Below, piece by piece: positions 23,608-31,862 of a stretch of DNA of 33,384 nucleotides. The notes beneath the pieces were generated by a model that worked only from the letters and a program-made list of their open reading frames with translations, had not been told where the DNA came from and did not search any database. Where the stretch lies: contig NZ_JAFCKH010000022.1 of assembly GCF_018130505.1 (NCBI RefSeq), positions 1 through 33,384 on the forward strand, given 5' to 3'. This DNA is from Bradyrhizobium tropiciagri (GTDB lineage: Bacteria; Pseudomonadota; Alphaproteobacteria; Rhizobiales; Xanthobacteraceae). Positions within the stretch are counted from its first letter, which is position 1; each line of letters opens with the position of its first letter. The position numbers were made by a program, and so were the translations under genes.

Positions 23608-23647
23608 GAAAAACGGCCCGGCGTGATCCGCCGGGCCGCAACTTTTT
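23608..23647. terminator. Bidirectional intrinsic terminator
   Basis: A perfect nine-base stem, GGCCCGGCG/CGCCGGGCC (23615-23637), with loop TGATC is flanked by GAAAAAC on the left and ACTTTTTC on the right. It can end marR (plus) and the thiolase gene (minus). Confidence 0.85.
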
Positions 23648-23671
23648 CAAACGATCGGCGCGGTCAAGCGC

Positions 23672-24844
23672 TCAGCTGTAGATCTCGAACAGGCCGGCGC
23701 CGCCCTGGCCACCGCCGATGCACATGGTCACGACGCCCCACTTCGCCTTGCGGCGGCGGCCTTCCTGCAGCAGGTGGCCGGTGAGCCGGGCACCGGTCAT
23801 GCCGAACGGATGGCCGATCGCGATCGAGCCGCCGTTGACGTTGTACTTCTCGGGATCAATGCCGAGCTGATCGCGCGAATAGAGGCACTGGCTGGCGAAG
23901 GCCTCGTTGAGCTCCCAAAGGTCGATGTCGTCGATCTTCAGGCCGTGACGCTTCAGGAGCTTCGGCACGGCGTAGATCGGGCCAATGCCCATCTCGTCGG
24001 GTTCGCAGCCGGCCGAGGCCCAGGCCACGAAGCGGCCCATCGGATTGAGGCCGCGCTTCTCGGCGTCCTTGGCTTCCATCAGCACCACGGCGGCGGCGCC
24101 ATCGGAGAGCTGGCTGGCGTTGCCGGCGGTGATGTACTTGCCCGGGCCCTTGACCGGCTCGAGCTTGGCGAGGCCCTCCAGCGTGGTCTCGGGACGGTTG
24201 CACTCGTCGCGGTCGACGACGTAATCGACGATCGATTCGGCCTTGGTTGCCTTGTCGACCACCTTCATCCTGGTCTTCATCGGGACGATTTCGTCCTTGA
24301 ACTTGTTGGCCTGCTGCGCCGCGGCCATGCGGCGCTGCGATTCCAGCGAATACTCGTCCTGGTATTCGCGCGAGACCTTGTAGCGCTCGGCGACGATGTC
24401 GGCGGTGTCGATCATCGCCATGAAGATGTCGGGCGCGGTCTTGAGCAGGTCGGGATCGATCGATTCCTTCGGCGAGCCGCCGCCGGGAATCGAAATGCTC
24501 TCGACGCCGCCGGCGACGATGCAGTCCGATCCATCGGAACGAATGCTGTTGGCGGCCATCGCGATGGTCTGCAGGCCCGACGAGCAGAAGCGGTTCACCG
24601 AGACGCCGGCGGTGCTCTTCGGCAGGCCGGCGAGCAGCGCGGCCTGGCGGCCGATGTTCGGCGCGCCATGCGCGCAATTGCCGAGATAGCAATCCTCGAC
24701 ATAATCCTTGTCGACGCCCGCACGCTCGACCGCATGCTTGACGGCGTGCCCGGCCAGCGACATCGGCGGGGTGATGTTGAATCCGCCACGGCCGGACTTC
24801 GCCAGGCCGGTGCGCGCGTAGGAAACGATGACGGCTTCACGCAT
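23672..24844 (-). CDS. Acetyl-CoA acetyltransferase (thiolase family)
   Basis: A 390-residue cytoplasmic thiolase. The nucleophile Cys87 is in NRFCSSGLQ, the catalytic His345 in [10 protein letters not shown] and the second catalytic Cys375 in CIGGGQGG; all three are intact. The enzyme either condenses two acetyl-CoA to acetoacetyl-CoA (as for polyhydroxybutyrate) or cleaves 3-ketoacyl-CoA. It stands alone, with no phaB or fadB nearby, so the direction is open. TWO features hint at a degradative FadA-like subgroup rather than PhaA: the N-terminus [23 protein letters not shown] and the GFNITPP stretch; this is a weak judgement. GGGAG six bases before the ATG supports the start. Confidence 0.9.
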   Translation of the reverse strand: MREAVIVSYARTGLAKSGRGGFNITPPMSLAGHAVKHAVERAGVDKDYVEDCYLGNCAHGAPNIGRQAALLAGLPKSTAGVSVNRFCSSGLQTIAMAANSIRSDGSDCIVAGGVESISIPGGGSPKESIDPDLLKTAPDIFMAMIDTADIVAERYKVSREYQDEYSLESQRRMAAAQQANKFKDEIVPMKTRMKVVDKATKAESIVDYVVDRDECNRPETTLEGLAKLEPVKGPGKYITAGNASQLSDGAAAVVLMEAKDAEKRGLNPMGRFVAWASAGCEPDEMGIGPIYAVPKLLKRHGLKIDDIDLWELNEAFASQCLYSRDQLGIDPEKYNVNGGSIAIGHPFGMTGARLTGHLLQEGRRRKAKWGVVTMCIGGGQGGAGLFEIYS

Positions 24845-24947
24845 TGTTTTCTCCCTCAGACATGATGGTCATTGTGGCGTGTCGTGGCCCGTTCGTACAC
24901 AGTTTTCGGCGGCTGCGACAAGCAATACCCGGCACCGTGGAACGACA

Positions 24948-24977
24948 AACGCCGCCTCCGGGTCCGGAGACGGCGTT
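24948..24977 (-). terminator. Probable terminator after serA
   Basis: An inverted repeat AACGCCG-CCTCCGG / CCGGAG-A-CGGCGTT with one mismatch and a short loop lies about 27 bases after the serA stop. On the minus strand it is followed by TGTCGTTCC, a poor U-run, so termination may be partial. Confidence 0.55.
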
Positions 24978-25003
24978 CTGTTCCGCAGATCGGAATATCG
25001 GGA

Positions 25004-26593
25004 CTAGAACGACAGCGCCTTGGCCTGCTTCACCTGCGGCAGCGCCTGCACCTTGGTCAGCACATCGGCCGGCACCGCGCCGTCGACCTCGACCAGCGCG
25101 ATGGCGTCGCCGCCCTGCTTGACGCGGCCGAGATGGAAGGTCGCGATGTTGATCTTGGCATCGCCGAGCAAGCTCGCGAACGCGCCGATAAAGCCCGGCT
25201 TGTCCTCGTTGGTCACGTAGATCATCGTCTTGCCGAACTCGGCGTCGACGCGGATGCCCTTGATATCGACGAGCCGCGGCTTGCCGTCGGCATAGACGGT
25301 GCCCGACACCGAACGCTGCTGCCGCTCGGTGGTGACGGTAACCGTGATCAGGCTTTCATAGTCGCTCTGCGCGGCGCGAACGATCTCGTCCACCACCATG
25401 CCGCGTTCCTTGGCGACGACCGGTGCCGAGACGACGTTGACCTCGCCGAGCATCGGCCGCAGCAGGCCGGACAGTACCGCCGAGGTGATCGCCTTGATCT
25501 TCATCTCGGCGACATGGCCCTCATAGGTGATCTCAGTCTTGACGATGCCGCTCTCGGTGAGCTGGCCGGCGAACGAGCCAAGCTTCTCGGCGAGTTCGAT
25601 GAACGGCTTCAGCTTCGGCGCCTCTTCCGCGGTGATCGAGGGGAAGTTCACCGCGTTCGAGATCGCACCCGACAGCAGATAGTCCGACATCTGCTCGGCG
25701 ACCTGCAGCGCGACGTTCTCCTGCGCTTCGGTGGTGGAGGCGCCGAGATGCGGCGTGCAGATCACGTTGGGATGGCCGAACAGCACGTTCGAGGTCGCCG
25801 GCTCCTCGACGAACACGTCGAAGGCGGCACCGGCGACGTGCTTGGAATTGAGCGCATCGACCAGCGCCTGCTCGTCGACCAGGCCGCCGCGGGCGCAATT
25901 GATGATGCGCACGCCCTGCTTCATCTTGGCGATCGCGGCCGCGTCGATCAGGTTTTTGGTCTTCTCGGTGAGCGGGGTGTGCAGCGTGATGAAATCGGCG
26001 CGCCTGAACAGATCGTCGAGCTCGACCTTCTCGACGCCGATGTCCTTGGCGCGCTCCGGCGAAAGGAACGGATCGAACGCGATCACCTTCATGCGCAGGC
26101 CGAGCGCGCGGTCGGCGACGATCGAGCCGATATTGCCGCAGCCGACCACGCCAAGCGTCTTGGCGGTGATCTCGACGCCCATGAAGCGGTTCTTCTCCCA
26201 CTTGCCGGCCTGGGTCGAGGCGTCGGCCTGCGGGATCTCGCGCGCCAGCGCCAGCATCAGGGTGATGGCATGCTCGGCGGTCGTGATCGAATTGCCGAAC
26301 GGCGTGTTCATCACGATGATGCCCTTGGCGGTCGCGGCCGGGATCTCGACATTGTCGACGCCGATGCCGGCGCGGCCGATCACCTTCAACCGGTTGGCTT
26401 TCTCGAGCAGCTTTGCGGTCGCCTTGGTGGCCGAGCGGATCGCGAGGCCGTCATAGTTGCCGATGATCTCGGCGAGCTTTTCCTTGTCCTTGCCGAGGTT
26501 GGGCTGGAAGTCCACCTCGACGCCGCGATCCTTGAAGATCTGCACGGCGGCCGGGGACAGCGCGTCGGAAATGAGCACTTTGGGCTTTGACAT
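25004..26593 (-). CDS. serA: D-3-phosphoglycerate dehydrogenase
   Basis: A 529-residue long-form SerA, the first step of serine synthesis (3-phosphoglycerate to 3-phosphohydroxypyruvate, NAD-linked). It has the Rossmann motif GCGNIG (151-156) and catalytic Arg235 (NCARGGLVDE), Glu264 (DVFVEEP) and His282 (TPHLGAS). An intervening substrate-binding domain (about 315-450) and a C-terminal ACT domain (from about 455, MIYVTNEDKPGFIGAFASLLGDAKINIATFHLGR) follow; the latter usually binds serine for feedback inhibition. AAGGA nine bases before the ATG supports the start. It follows serC on the same strand with a 229-base gap holding a repeat. A serB gene is not in the window. Confidence 0.97.
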   Translation of the reverse strand: MSKPKVLISDALSPAAVQIFKDRGVEVDFQPNLGKDKEKLAEIIGNYDGLAIRSATKATAKLLEKANRLKVIGRAGIGVDNVEIPAATAKGIIVMNTPFGNSITTAEHAITLMLALAREIPQADASTQAGKWEKNRFMGVEITAKTLGVVGCGNIGSIVADRALGLRMKVIAFDPFLSPERAKDIGVEKVELDDLFRRADFITLHTPLTEKTKNLIDAAAIAKMKQGVRIINCARGGLVDEQALVDALNSKHVAGAAFDVFVEEPATSNVLFGHPNVICTPHLGASTTEAQENVALQVAEQMSDYLLSGAISNAVNFPSITAEEAPKLKPFIELAEKLGSFAGQLTESGIVKTEITYEGHVAEMKIKAITSAVLSGLLRPMLGEVNVVSAPVVAKERGMVVDEIVRAAQSDYESLITVTVTTERQQRSVSGTVYADGKPRLVDIKGIRVDAEFGKTMIYVTNEDKPGFIGAFASLLGDAKINIATFHLGRVKQGGDAIALVEVDGAVPADVLTKVQALPQVKQAKALSF

Positions 26594-26661
26594 GGGAATT
26601 GTTCCTTCGCCCTCACGGCGGGCGGCGATTGGATCGATGCGATGAAGTTCTGATCACTTCC

Positions 26662-26810
26662 CCCTCTCCCCGTTCTTACGGGGAGAGGGTCGGGGTGAGG
26701 CAGCCACGGGCGAGGAGCAAGCCGAAAGAGCCCCTCACCCGGATTGCTGCCGGACGATGCTGCGCATCGCCGGGGGCAATCCGACCTCTCCCCGTAAGAA
26801 CGGGGAGAGG
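26662..26810. repeat. Multi-hairpin palindromic repeat between serC and serA (family 4 relative)
   Basis: The outer hairpin CCCTCTCCCCG-TTCTTA-CGGGGAGAGGG (26662-26689) is repeated inverted at 26785-26810. The middle carries CGGATTGC...GCAATCCG around a small CGATGC/GCATCG stem. The outer stems match those of the repeat at 10384-10409 (CCCTCTCCCCG...CGGGGAGAGGG). It lies inside the serC-serA unit. Confidence 0.85.
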
Positions 26811-26822
26811 TGACTAAGGAAG

Positions 26823-27995
26823 TTACGCGGCCTTCGGCAGCGCCGCCTTGGTTTCGGCGAAGGCCCAGTCGATCCACTGCGTCAGCAGTTCGACGTCCTT
26901 GGCTTCCACCGTGGCGCCGCACCAGATCCGCAGGCCCGCCGGCGCATCGCGGTAGTACGCGAAGTCGAAGCCGGCGTTCTCCTTCTCCACCAGCGCGACC
27001 AGCTTCTTGCAGAAGTCGGCCTGCGCATCCGATGGCAGCGAGGTGATCGCGGGATCGGTGAACTTCAGGCACACCGAAGTGTTGGAGCGGATCGCGGGAT
27101 CCTTGGCCAGGAAATCGATCCACGGCGTCCGCGCCTTCCAGTCGGCGAGCGCCTTGGTGTTGGCGTCGGCGCGGGCGATCAGCGCCTTCAGGCCGCCGAT
27201 CGACTTCGCCCAGTGCAGCGCGTCGAGATAGTCCTCGACGCACAGCATCGACGGCGTGTTGATGGTCTCGCCTTCGAAGATGCCCTGGTTGAGCTTGCCG
27301 CCCTTGGTGAGGCGGAAGATCTTCGGCAGCGGCCAGGCCGGCTTGTAGGTCTCGAGCCGCTCCACCGCGCGCGGGGAGAGGATCAGCATGCCGTGCGCCG
27401 CTTCGCCGCCGAGCGCCTTCTGCCAGGAGAAGGTGACGACATCGAGCTTGGCAAAGTCCAGTTTCTGCGCGAACGCGGCCGAGGTGGCGTCGCAGATCGT
27501 GAGGCCTTCACGGGTCGCGCTGATCCAGTCGGCGTTCGGAACGCGCACGCCCGAGGTGGTGCCGTTCCAGGTGAAGACGACGTCCGAGTTCGGATCGACC
27601 TTGGAAAGATCGGGGATGTCACCATAGCCCGCGTTGAGCTTGGTGACGTCCTTCAGCTTCAATTCCTTGACGATGTCGCTGACCCAGCCCTCGCCGAAGG
27701 ATTCCCAGGCGAGCGTGGTGACGGGCCGCGCACCGAGCAGCGACCACAGCGCCATCTCGACCGCGCCGGTATCCGACGCCGGCACGATGCCGATCTTGTA
27801 ATCGGCAGGCACCTCGAGCACTTCGCGCGTCAGCTCGATCGCGAGCTTGAGCTTGGCCTTGCCGACCTTCGCACGATGCGAACGGCCGAGCGCGGCGTCC
27901 TTGAGATTTTCGGGGTTCCAGCCGGGGCGCTTGGCACAGGGGCCGGAGGAGAAATGCGGCACGTGAGGCCGCGAAGCGGGCTTCGCTGCAGTCAT
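26823..27995 (-). CDS. serC: Phosphoserine transaminase (TIGR01365-like type)
   Basis: A 390-residue PLP enzyme, the second step of serine synthesis. The Schiff-base lysine is Lys193 ([14 protein letters not shown]) and the cofactor Asp169 (ICDATSA). The N-terminus [19 protein letters not shown] is characteristic of the alphaproteobacterial/Methanosarcina-type SerC, distinct from the E. coli type. GGAAGGG six bases before the ATG is the ribosome site and is predicted to be part of a leader-RNA stem. It is transcribed ahead of serA, so the two steps are co-expressed. Confidence 0.95.
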   Translation of the reverse strand: MTAAKPASRPHVPHFSSGPCAKRPGWNPENLKDAALGRSHRAKVGKAKLKLAIELTREVLEVPADYKIGIVPASDTGAVEMALWSLLGARPVTTLAWESFGEGWVSDIVKELKLKDVTKLNAGYGDIPDLSKVDPNSDVVFTWNGTTSGVRVPNADWISATREGLTICDATSAAFAQKLDFAKLDVVTFSWQKALGGEAAHGMLILSPRAVERLETYKPAWPLPKIFRLTKGGKLNQGIFEGETINTPSMLCVEDYLDALHWAKSIGGLKALIARADANTKALADWKARTPWIDFLAKDPAIRSNTSVCLKFTDPAITSLPSDAQADFCKKLVALVEKENAGFDFAYYRDAPAGLRIWCGATVEAKDVELLTQWIDWAFAETKAALPKAA

Positions 27996-28001
27996 GATCT
28001 A

Positions 28002-28065
28002 CCCTTCCAGATAGCTGCCTCTCGGTGGGGAGAGGTTTCCCGCCGCCGGGGATAGTGGAAAGGGG
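28002..28065 (-). ncRNA. Putative serC leader RNA
   Basis: On the minus strand, CCCCTTTCCA (28056-28065) can pair with TGGAAGGG (28002-28009), which contains the serC ribosome site, with one bulged base. Between them lies the hairpin CCTCTC-CCCACC-GAGAGG (28018-28035). The known alphaproteobacterial serC RNA motif is described as upstream of serC, with its final stem covering the ribosome site, so location and layout fit. I have not compared it base by base with the Rfam model. Confidence 0.55.
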
Positions 28066-28073
28066 CTAAAACG

Positions 28074-28286
28074 TCAAGGAAGTTCAGGCGCGTCGGGCCC
28101 GACGGTGGCATCACGGCTGATTGATGGGGATTCCTCAGCCTGCTGCGTCATTTCCTGGTCGAGCAAATCTGCCGCCAGAGTCATGAGCTTAACGGCCTTG
28201 CGCCGGCTCGATATCTTCAGAATGCTCTTCTCGCCGGCCTGCACGATGTACTCGTTGCCGAGCCGCACGATCGAATAGTCTGGCAT
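28074..28286 (-). CDS. Small hypothetical protein upstream of serC
   Basis: A 70-residue protein I do not recognise by name. Residues 1-45 (MPDYSIVRLGNEYIVQAGEK followed by SILKISSRRKAVKLMTLAADLLDQ) look like a small folded domain: two short strands and a helix. The C-terminal 25 residues are polar, Pro-rich and probably disordered. GGGGA six bases before the ATG is a credible ribosome site. Same strand as serC, 78 bases upstream, so it may share its transcript. No signal peptide or membrane segment. Confidence 0.6.
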   Translation of the reverse strand: MPDYSIVRLGNEYIVQAGEKSILKISSRRKAVKLMTLAADLLDQEMTQQAEESPSISRDATVGPDAPELP

Positions 28287-28458
28287 TTCAAATCCCCAAG
28301 CTGCCGCCGAGCCCCATGGGAGACGTCGATATAGCCCAGTCGTTCCCGCCCCGTAAAACCCCGGAGGTGGGCTTAGTTTATTGGTTCTTAACCGGATAGC
28401 AGAGCGAGAACTACCGCAGGCACTGGCGCGCCAGAGAATGCAACTTCGTGCGCAAGCA

Positions 28459-28929
28459 TCAGAACCGAAGCGTCATGCCGACATGGCTGCGTGCGAAGCC
28501 GAGCCGTTCATAGAAGCGCTGCGCATCGACACGGGTGTGATGCGTCAGCAGTTCGACGAGCACGCAGCCCTTCGCGCGCGCCTCGGTGACCGCCCATTGC
28601 ACCAGCTGCTCGCCGATGCCGCGGCTGCGGCAATGTTTTGCGACGCGCACGTCCTCGAGCAGGCCGCGCGAAGTGCCCTGCGAAGAGAGACCCGCCATCA
28701 TCGCGAGCTGCAGGCAGCCGACCACAGCGCCCTCACCGTCGACCGCAACGACGAGCTGCAAATTGGGATCGCGATCGACCCGCTCGAACGCCTGATAGTA
28801 GATTTGCGGCAACGGATCCTCGATCCGTTCGCGGCCGCTGCCGAGCGGATCGTCGGCCAGCATGCCGACGATGGCGGCGACGTCATCGCGGCGGGCGCGG
28901 CGGATCGTGATGGAAGAAGCTGCGGTCAT
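28459..28929 (-). CDS. GNAT-family N-acetyltransferase
   Basis: A 156-residue acyltransferase. The N-terminal strand SITIRRARRDDVAAIVGML is typical, and the acetyl-CoA phosphate loop is RSRGIG (101-106) after the conserved EDVRVA strand. The C-terminus RFYERLGFARSHVGMTLRF has the YxxxGF signature. The substrate is unknown. It follows the glutathione transferase gene by 26 bases on the same strand, probably one transcript. The start codon has only a weak AGAG ribosome site. Confidence 0.88.
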   Translation of the reverse strand: MTAASSITIRRARRDDVAAIVGMLADDPLGSGRERIEDPLPQIYYQAFERVDRDPNLQLVVAVDGEGAVVGCLQLAMMAGLSSQGTSRGLLEDVRVAKHCRSRGIGEQLVQWAVTEARAKGCVLVELLTHHTRVDAQRFYERLGFARSHVGMTLRF

Positions 28930-28955
28930 GTCGGTCTCTGTCGGATAGCGAGATC

Positions 28956-29546
28956 TCAGCGCGCCGGCGGCAGGCCGAGCACGCGCTCGCAATCGGCGAT
29001 CCAGCGGTCGATAACAGGATAGCGGTCGAGGTCGAGCCCCCCCTCATGCGCGAGGCGCGTATACGCGAGCAGCGAGACGTCGGCCAGCGAGAACGCCTCA
29101 CCGACCAAAAATCGCGTGGCGCCGAGATGCCGCTCCAGATGGTCGAGCGCGACGTAGCCGCGCTTTACCAGGTTCGGATCGAGCTCGGCGACGGCCTTGC
29201 CGAGATACACGATTTGGAAGCGGCAGACCGCGACATAGGGCTCGTGCGTATTCTGCTCCCAGAACATCCACGCATCCATCTGCGCCGCGGAATAGGGATC
29301 GGCGGGAATCAGCTCGCTGCTGCGCCCGAGGTAGCGGATGATGGCGTTGGACTGCGCCAGCGTGCGGCCGTCATCGAGCTCGACCGTCGGCACCTGCCCC
29401 CAGCCGTTCAGCTTGAGGAATTCCGCCGTCCGGCTGCCGCCCTTCAGGGTGTCGATCTCGATCCAGCTATAGGGCAGCGCAAGCTTGTCGCACACCCACT
29501 TCACCTTCAGGCAATTGCCTGAATTGGCGTCGCCGTAGATCTTCAT
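28956..29546 (-). CDS. Glutathione S-transferase family protein
   Basis: A 196-residue cytoplasmic protein. The N-terminal thioredoxin-like domain has MKIYGDANSGNCLKVKWVCD (Ser9 and Cys12 near the expected active-site position) and the glutathione-binding GQVPTVELDDGRTLAQSNAI with cis-Pro and the QS pair. The C-terminal helical domain contains FLVGEAFSLADVSLLAYTR, the usual capping motif. GGAG eight bases before the ATG decides the start. It may detoxify electrophiles; no specific substrate can be named. Confidence 0.9.
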   Translation of the reverse strand: MKIYGDANSGNCLKVKWVCDKLALPYSWIEIDTLKGGSRTAEFLKLNGWGQVPTVELDDGRTLAQSNAIIRYLGRSSELIPADPYSAAQMDAWMFWEQNTHEPYVAVCRFQIVYLGKAVAELDPNLVKRGYVALDHLERHLGATRFLVGEAFSLADVSLLAYTRLAHEGGLDLDRYPVIDRWIADCERVLGLPPAR

Positions 29547-29699
29547 GTGATGCGCTCCCCGGCCCGATGCCCGGCGGCCGATCAGCCGCGCGGAGATCAT
29601 GCTCACACAACACCGCGAGTGCGTCGATCATTCATTGTGCTTGACGCCGCGGCGTCCGGCCGCGCCGTTCGCTGTCTGGCTTGCGGGAAGGATGGTACG

Positions 29700-30524
29700 T
29701 CAGAATTTATAGCCGAGACCGACGCGCACCGTATTGACGCTGGTGTCGATGACGGTGGTGTAGCGCGCGTATTCCCATTCCGCCCGCATGAACAGGCCCC
29801 CCATCAGGCTGACATCGATGCCGAGACCGCCGCTGTAGCCGACCACCAGGTTGTTGTGCCGCACGTCTGTCGCGCCGTTGACGAACGGCGTCGAGAACGG
29901 GCCCAGGGCAGATGTGCTGATGGAGTCGTAGATGGTCACGCTGCGCGAGATGTTGGCATTGCCGAATCCGACACCGCCGAAGATGTAGGGCAGGAAGCAA
30001 CCCCAGGCATAGGCAGCACGGCCGCGGAAGGTGGCCATGTCCGTGATCTGGATCGATGCGGTCGAATCGACGCGCACGTCGTGGAAGAAGCTGTCAGTCA
30101 GCGGCGAGCCGCTGATCAATTCCTTGCTCGCGGTGGAGCTGCCGCCATACGTGCCGTGGATGTAGCTCACCTCGGCGCCGACGACGATATCGTCGAACTG
30201 CCAGTTGTAGCCGGCAAAGCCGCCGAAGCCGGTCCCGTGCTGCGATACCTTGCCGAGCCCGAGATCCCAGTTCGCGACATCCATCTGCGAAATCACGTTG
30301 TGATCGAGCAGCGGCGTCAGCAGGTTCTTGTTGGAGCCGCCGAAATTCTCGGTGGACGTTCCATAGCCGGCCTGGCCGCCGACGTAGAAGCCGGCCCAGT
30401 TTGTGGTCGAGCGGTTCAACCCCTCGACATAGGAGCCGCGCAGGACCGGGAGGTCGGGCATATCGGCGGCGCGTGCGCCGGTCACTGCCCCGAACATCAT
30501 TGCCGCCAGCAAGAACCTACGCAT
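29700..30524 (-). CDS. Outer membrane beta-barrel protein (Omp25/31-like)
   Basis: A 274-residue outer-membrane protein with a signal peptide at residues 1-19 (MRRFLLAAMMFGAVTGARA, then ADMP). The body alternates polar and hydrophobic residues, with WAGFYVGGQAGYG as first strand and FGGFAGYNWQFDDIVVGAEVSY next, the pattern of the eight-strand Omp25/31 class. The final residues VRVGLGYKF end in Phe, the usual recognition signal for the BAM assembly machinery. I chose the ATG at 30524, nine bases after GGAG; ATGs at 30530 and 30539 are possible. Tandem TTAACC boxes lie about 50 bases upstream. The role is structural or porin-like, not precisely known. Confidence 0.88.
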   Translation of the reverse strand: MRRFLLAAMMFGAVTGARAADMPDLPVLRGSYVEGLNRSTTNWAGFYVGGQAGYGTSTENFGGSNKNLLTPLLDHNVISQMDVANWDLGLGKVSQHGTGFGGFAGYNWQFDDIVVGAEVSYIHGTYGGSSTASKELISGSPLTDSFFHDVRVDSTASIQITDMATFRGRAAYAWGCFLPYIFGGVGFGNANISRSVTIYDSISTSALGPFSTPFVNGATDVRHNNLVVGYSGGLGIDVSLMGGLFMRAEWEYARYTTVIDTSVNTVRVGLGYKF

Positions 30525-30573
30525 CACCATGCGCTCCATCCAACCCATCAAACTATGCGTTGATCATCGCCTG

Positions 30574-30585
30574 TTAACCTTAACC
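30574..30585. promoter_or_regulatory. Tandem TTAACC boxes upstream of the first barrel gene
   Basis: TTAACCTTAACC, two half-sites side by side, lies 50 bases before the ATG of the barrel gene at 30524. TTAACC is the core of CtrA half-sites in alphaproteobacteria. Inference from motif only. Confidence 0.35.
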
Positions 30586-30640
30586 AATCGTTGTCGCCGA
30601 AAGCTTTTGCCGCGGGCGAGTTGCGGAATGCGCGGCGCGC

Positions 30641-30677
30641 CACAAAAGCAAAACGGCGCGGGATGATCCCGCGCCGT
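30641..30677 (-). terminator. Intrinsic terminator after the second barrel gene
   Basis: A perfect 11-base stem, ACGGCGCGGGA/TCCCGCGCCGT, with a three-base loop (30653-30677) is followed on the minus strand by TTTGCTTTTG. It lies about 30 bases after the stop of the barrel gene at 30708. Confidence 0.85.
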
Positions 30678-30707
30678 CTGCAATCGTTAACCGTGTCGGT
30701 CTCGCCA

Positions 30708-31559
30708 TTAACCCTTGCGGATCAGCGGCGGGGGCGGCGGCGGGGGCGGCACGTCGCAGCACGGCAGCGCGAAGCGGACGCCGAGCTTGACGTCCTGCGA
30801 GGTCAGGTCGCGGAACTGGAAGGACGAAGGACCGGCATTGCTGCCGTCGAACGAGCGACCGTTGCCCTGCACCGCAGTGCCCATGTCGAGATAGCGATAG
30901 GCCAGTTCGACCGTGAAGTTGTTGGTGACCTTGTAGGCGACACCGGCATGCAGCGCCCAGGCGAGATTGGTCTTGGTGGCGCCGTCGGCGATGTAGGTGC
31001 CGGTCAGGCCGGACCCGCTCGGGAACGTCGCGACGTCGGAGAACGCCGTGGTCTTGATCGACGCGGCACCGACACCGGCGCCGATGAACGGCGTCAGGCA
31101 CCACCAGGTGCCGAGATCGGCATAGACGTTCACGAGGCCGACCCAACTGGTGTAGCCGCCGTGATAGGCGTCGGCGAGCGGATTAGTCGGGAAGGTCGCG
31201 AAGTCGGTGCCGGTGAAGTTCACCTTCGAGCGATACTCACCGGTGATGTCGGCGCGGAACCAGCTGTTGAACTGATAACCGACGCCGATGCCGTAGAGCA
31301 TGCCGCTGTCGAAGCCATGGCCGTACTGGTTGAGCACGGCGTTGGCCGGCAGCGTGTCGTACAGATTGGTGTGCAGCCTGCCCTTCGTGTTGGTCATGCC
31401 GATATCGCCGCGCAGATACCAGCCGCCGAAGTCCTGCTGAACCGGCGGAGGAGCGTACGCCATCTGAGGCGGCGGCATGATCGGCATGTCAGCGGCGAAC
31501 ACCGCCGTGGACATCAGGGATGCCGCGCCTGCGGCAATCAGAGACTTAACGCTACGCAT
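30708..31559 (-). CDS. Outer membrane beta-barrel protein with poly-proline C-terminal tail
   Basis: A 283-residue outer-membrane protein. The signal peptide is residues 1-22 (MRSVKSLIAAGAASLMSTAVFA), then ADMP and a Pro-rich linker (MPPPQMAYAPPPVQQ). The first strand FGGWYLRGDIGMTNTKG and later YGIGVGYQFNSWFRADITGEYR are barrel-like. The expected last strand, VKLGVRFAL, is followed by PCCD, eight prolines and LIRKG, instead of a terminal aromatic residue. AAGGA eight bases before the ATG at 31559 sets the start. A CtrA-type site lies upstream. It does not look like a recent duplicate of the next gene: length is similar but sequence differs. Confidence 0.87.
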   Translation of the reverse strand: MRSVKSLIAAGAASLMSTAVFAADMPIMPPPQMAYAPPPVQQDFGGWYLRGDIGMTNTKGRLHTNLYDTLPANAVLNQYGHGFDSGMLYGIGVGYQFNSWFRADITGEYRSKVNFTGTDFATFPTNPLADAYHGGYTSWVGLVNVYADLGTWWCLTPFIGAGVGAASIKTTAFSDVATFPSGSGLTGTYIADGATKTNLAWALHAGVAYKVTNNFTVELAYRYLDMGTAVQGNGRSFDGSNAGPSSFQFRDLTSQDVKLGVRFALPCCDVPPPPPPPPLIRKG

Positions 31560-31862
31560 TGGCTTCGTCCTTTTGGCCAAGTGAGGCGACACGAAAGCCC
31601 CACGTCTGAAACTCACGGGCCGGACGATGGCAGCAAATGCTTAAGCGGCGCTTAACCCTAATTTTTAAGGTTGATTTTCTCTGACCATTTCGTGTTGCTG
31701 TTGCTTATGGGCCCCATCAAAAGGCGCACGCGGCCCGCCAAACATGGCGAAACCGCCGCAAGTGCTAACGATGTGTTGACGAACGCGAAGGTTGCGAGGC
31801 CGCAAGGGTTAGCGAAGGCTTAATGCAGGCGTCGCGCTTACACGCTTGTTGCCGCGATGTGC
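31560..31862. other. Intergenic region of 303 bases
   Basis: No gene seen. It is richer in A and T than the surroundings around 31640-31700 and carries the CtrA-type site at 31641-31655. It presumably holds the promoter of the barrel gene at its left and the 3' end of the Fsr-type gene at its right. I found no clear terminator hairpin for the latter. Confidence 0.6.
31641..31655. promoter_or_regulatory. CtrA-type binding site TTAA-N7-TTAA
   Basis: TTAAGCGGCGCTTAA followed by C matches the full CtrA consensus TTAA-N7-TTAAC and is also a perfect palindrome. It lies 82-96 bases upstream of the barrel gene start. Binding is inferred. Confidence 0.45.

Noticed and set aside
29643-29656. Perfect palindrome GACGCCGCGGCGTC between the GST and barrel genes.
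   Set aside because: A 14-base GC palindrome is not rare in this composition; there is no U-run and no repeat partner in the window.
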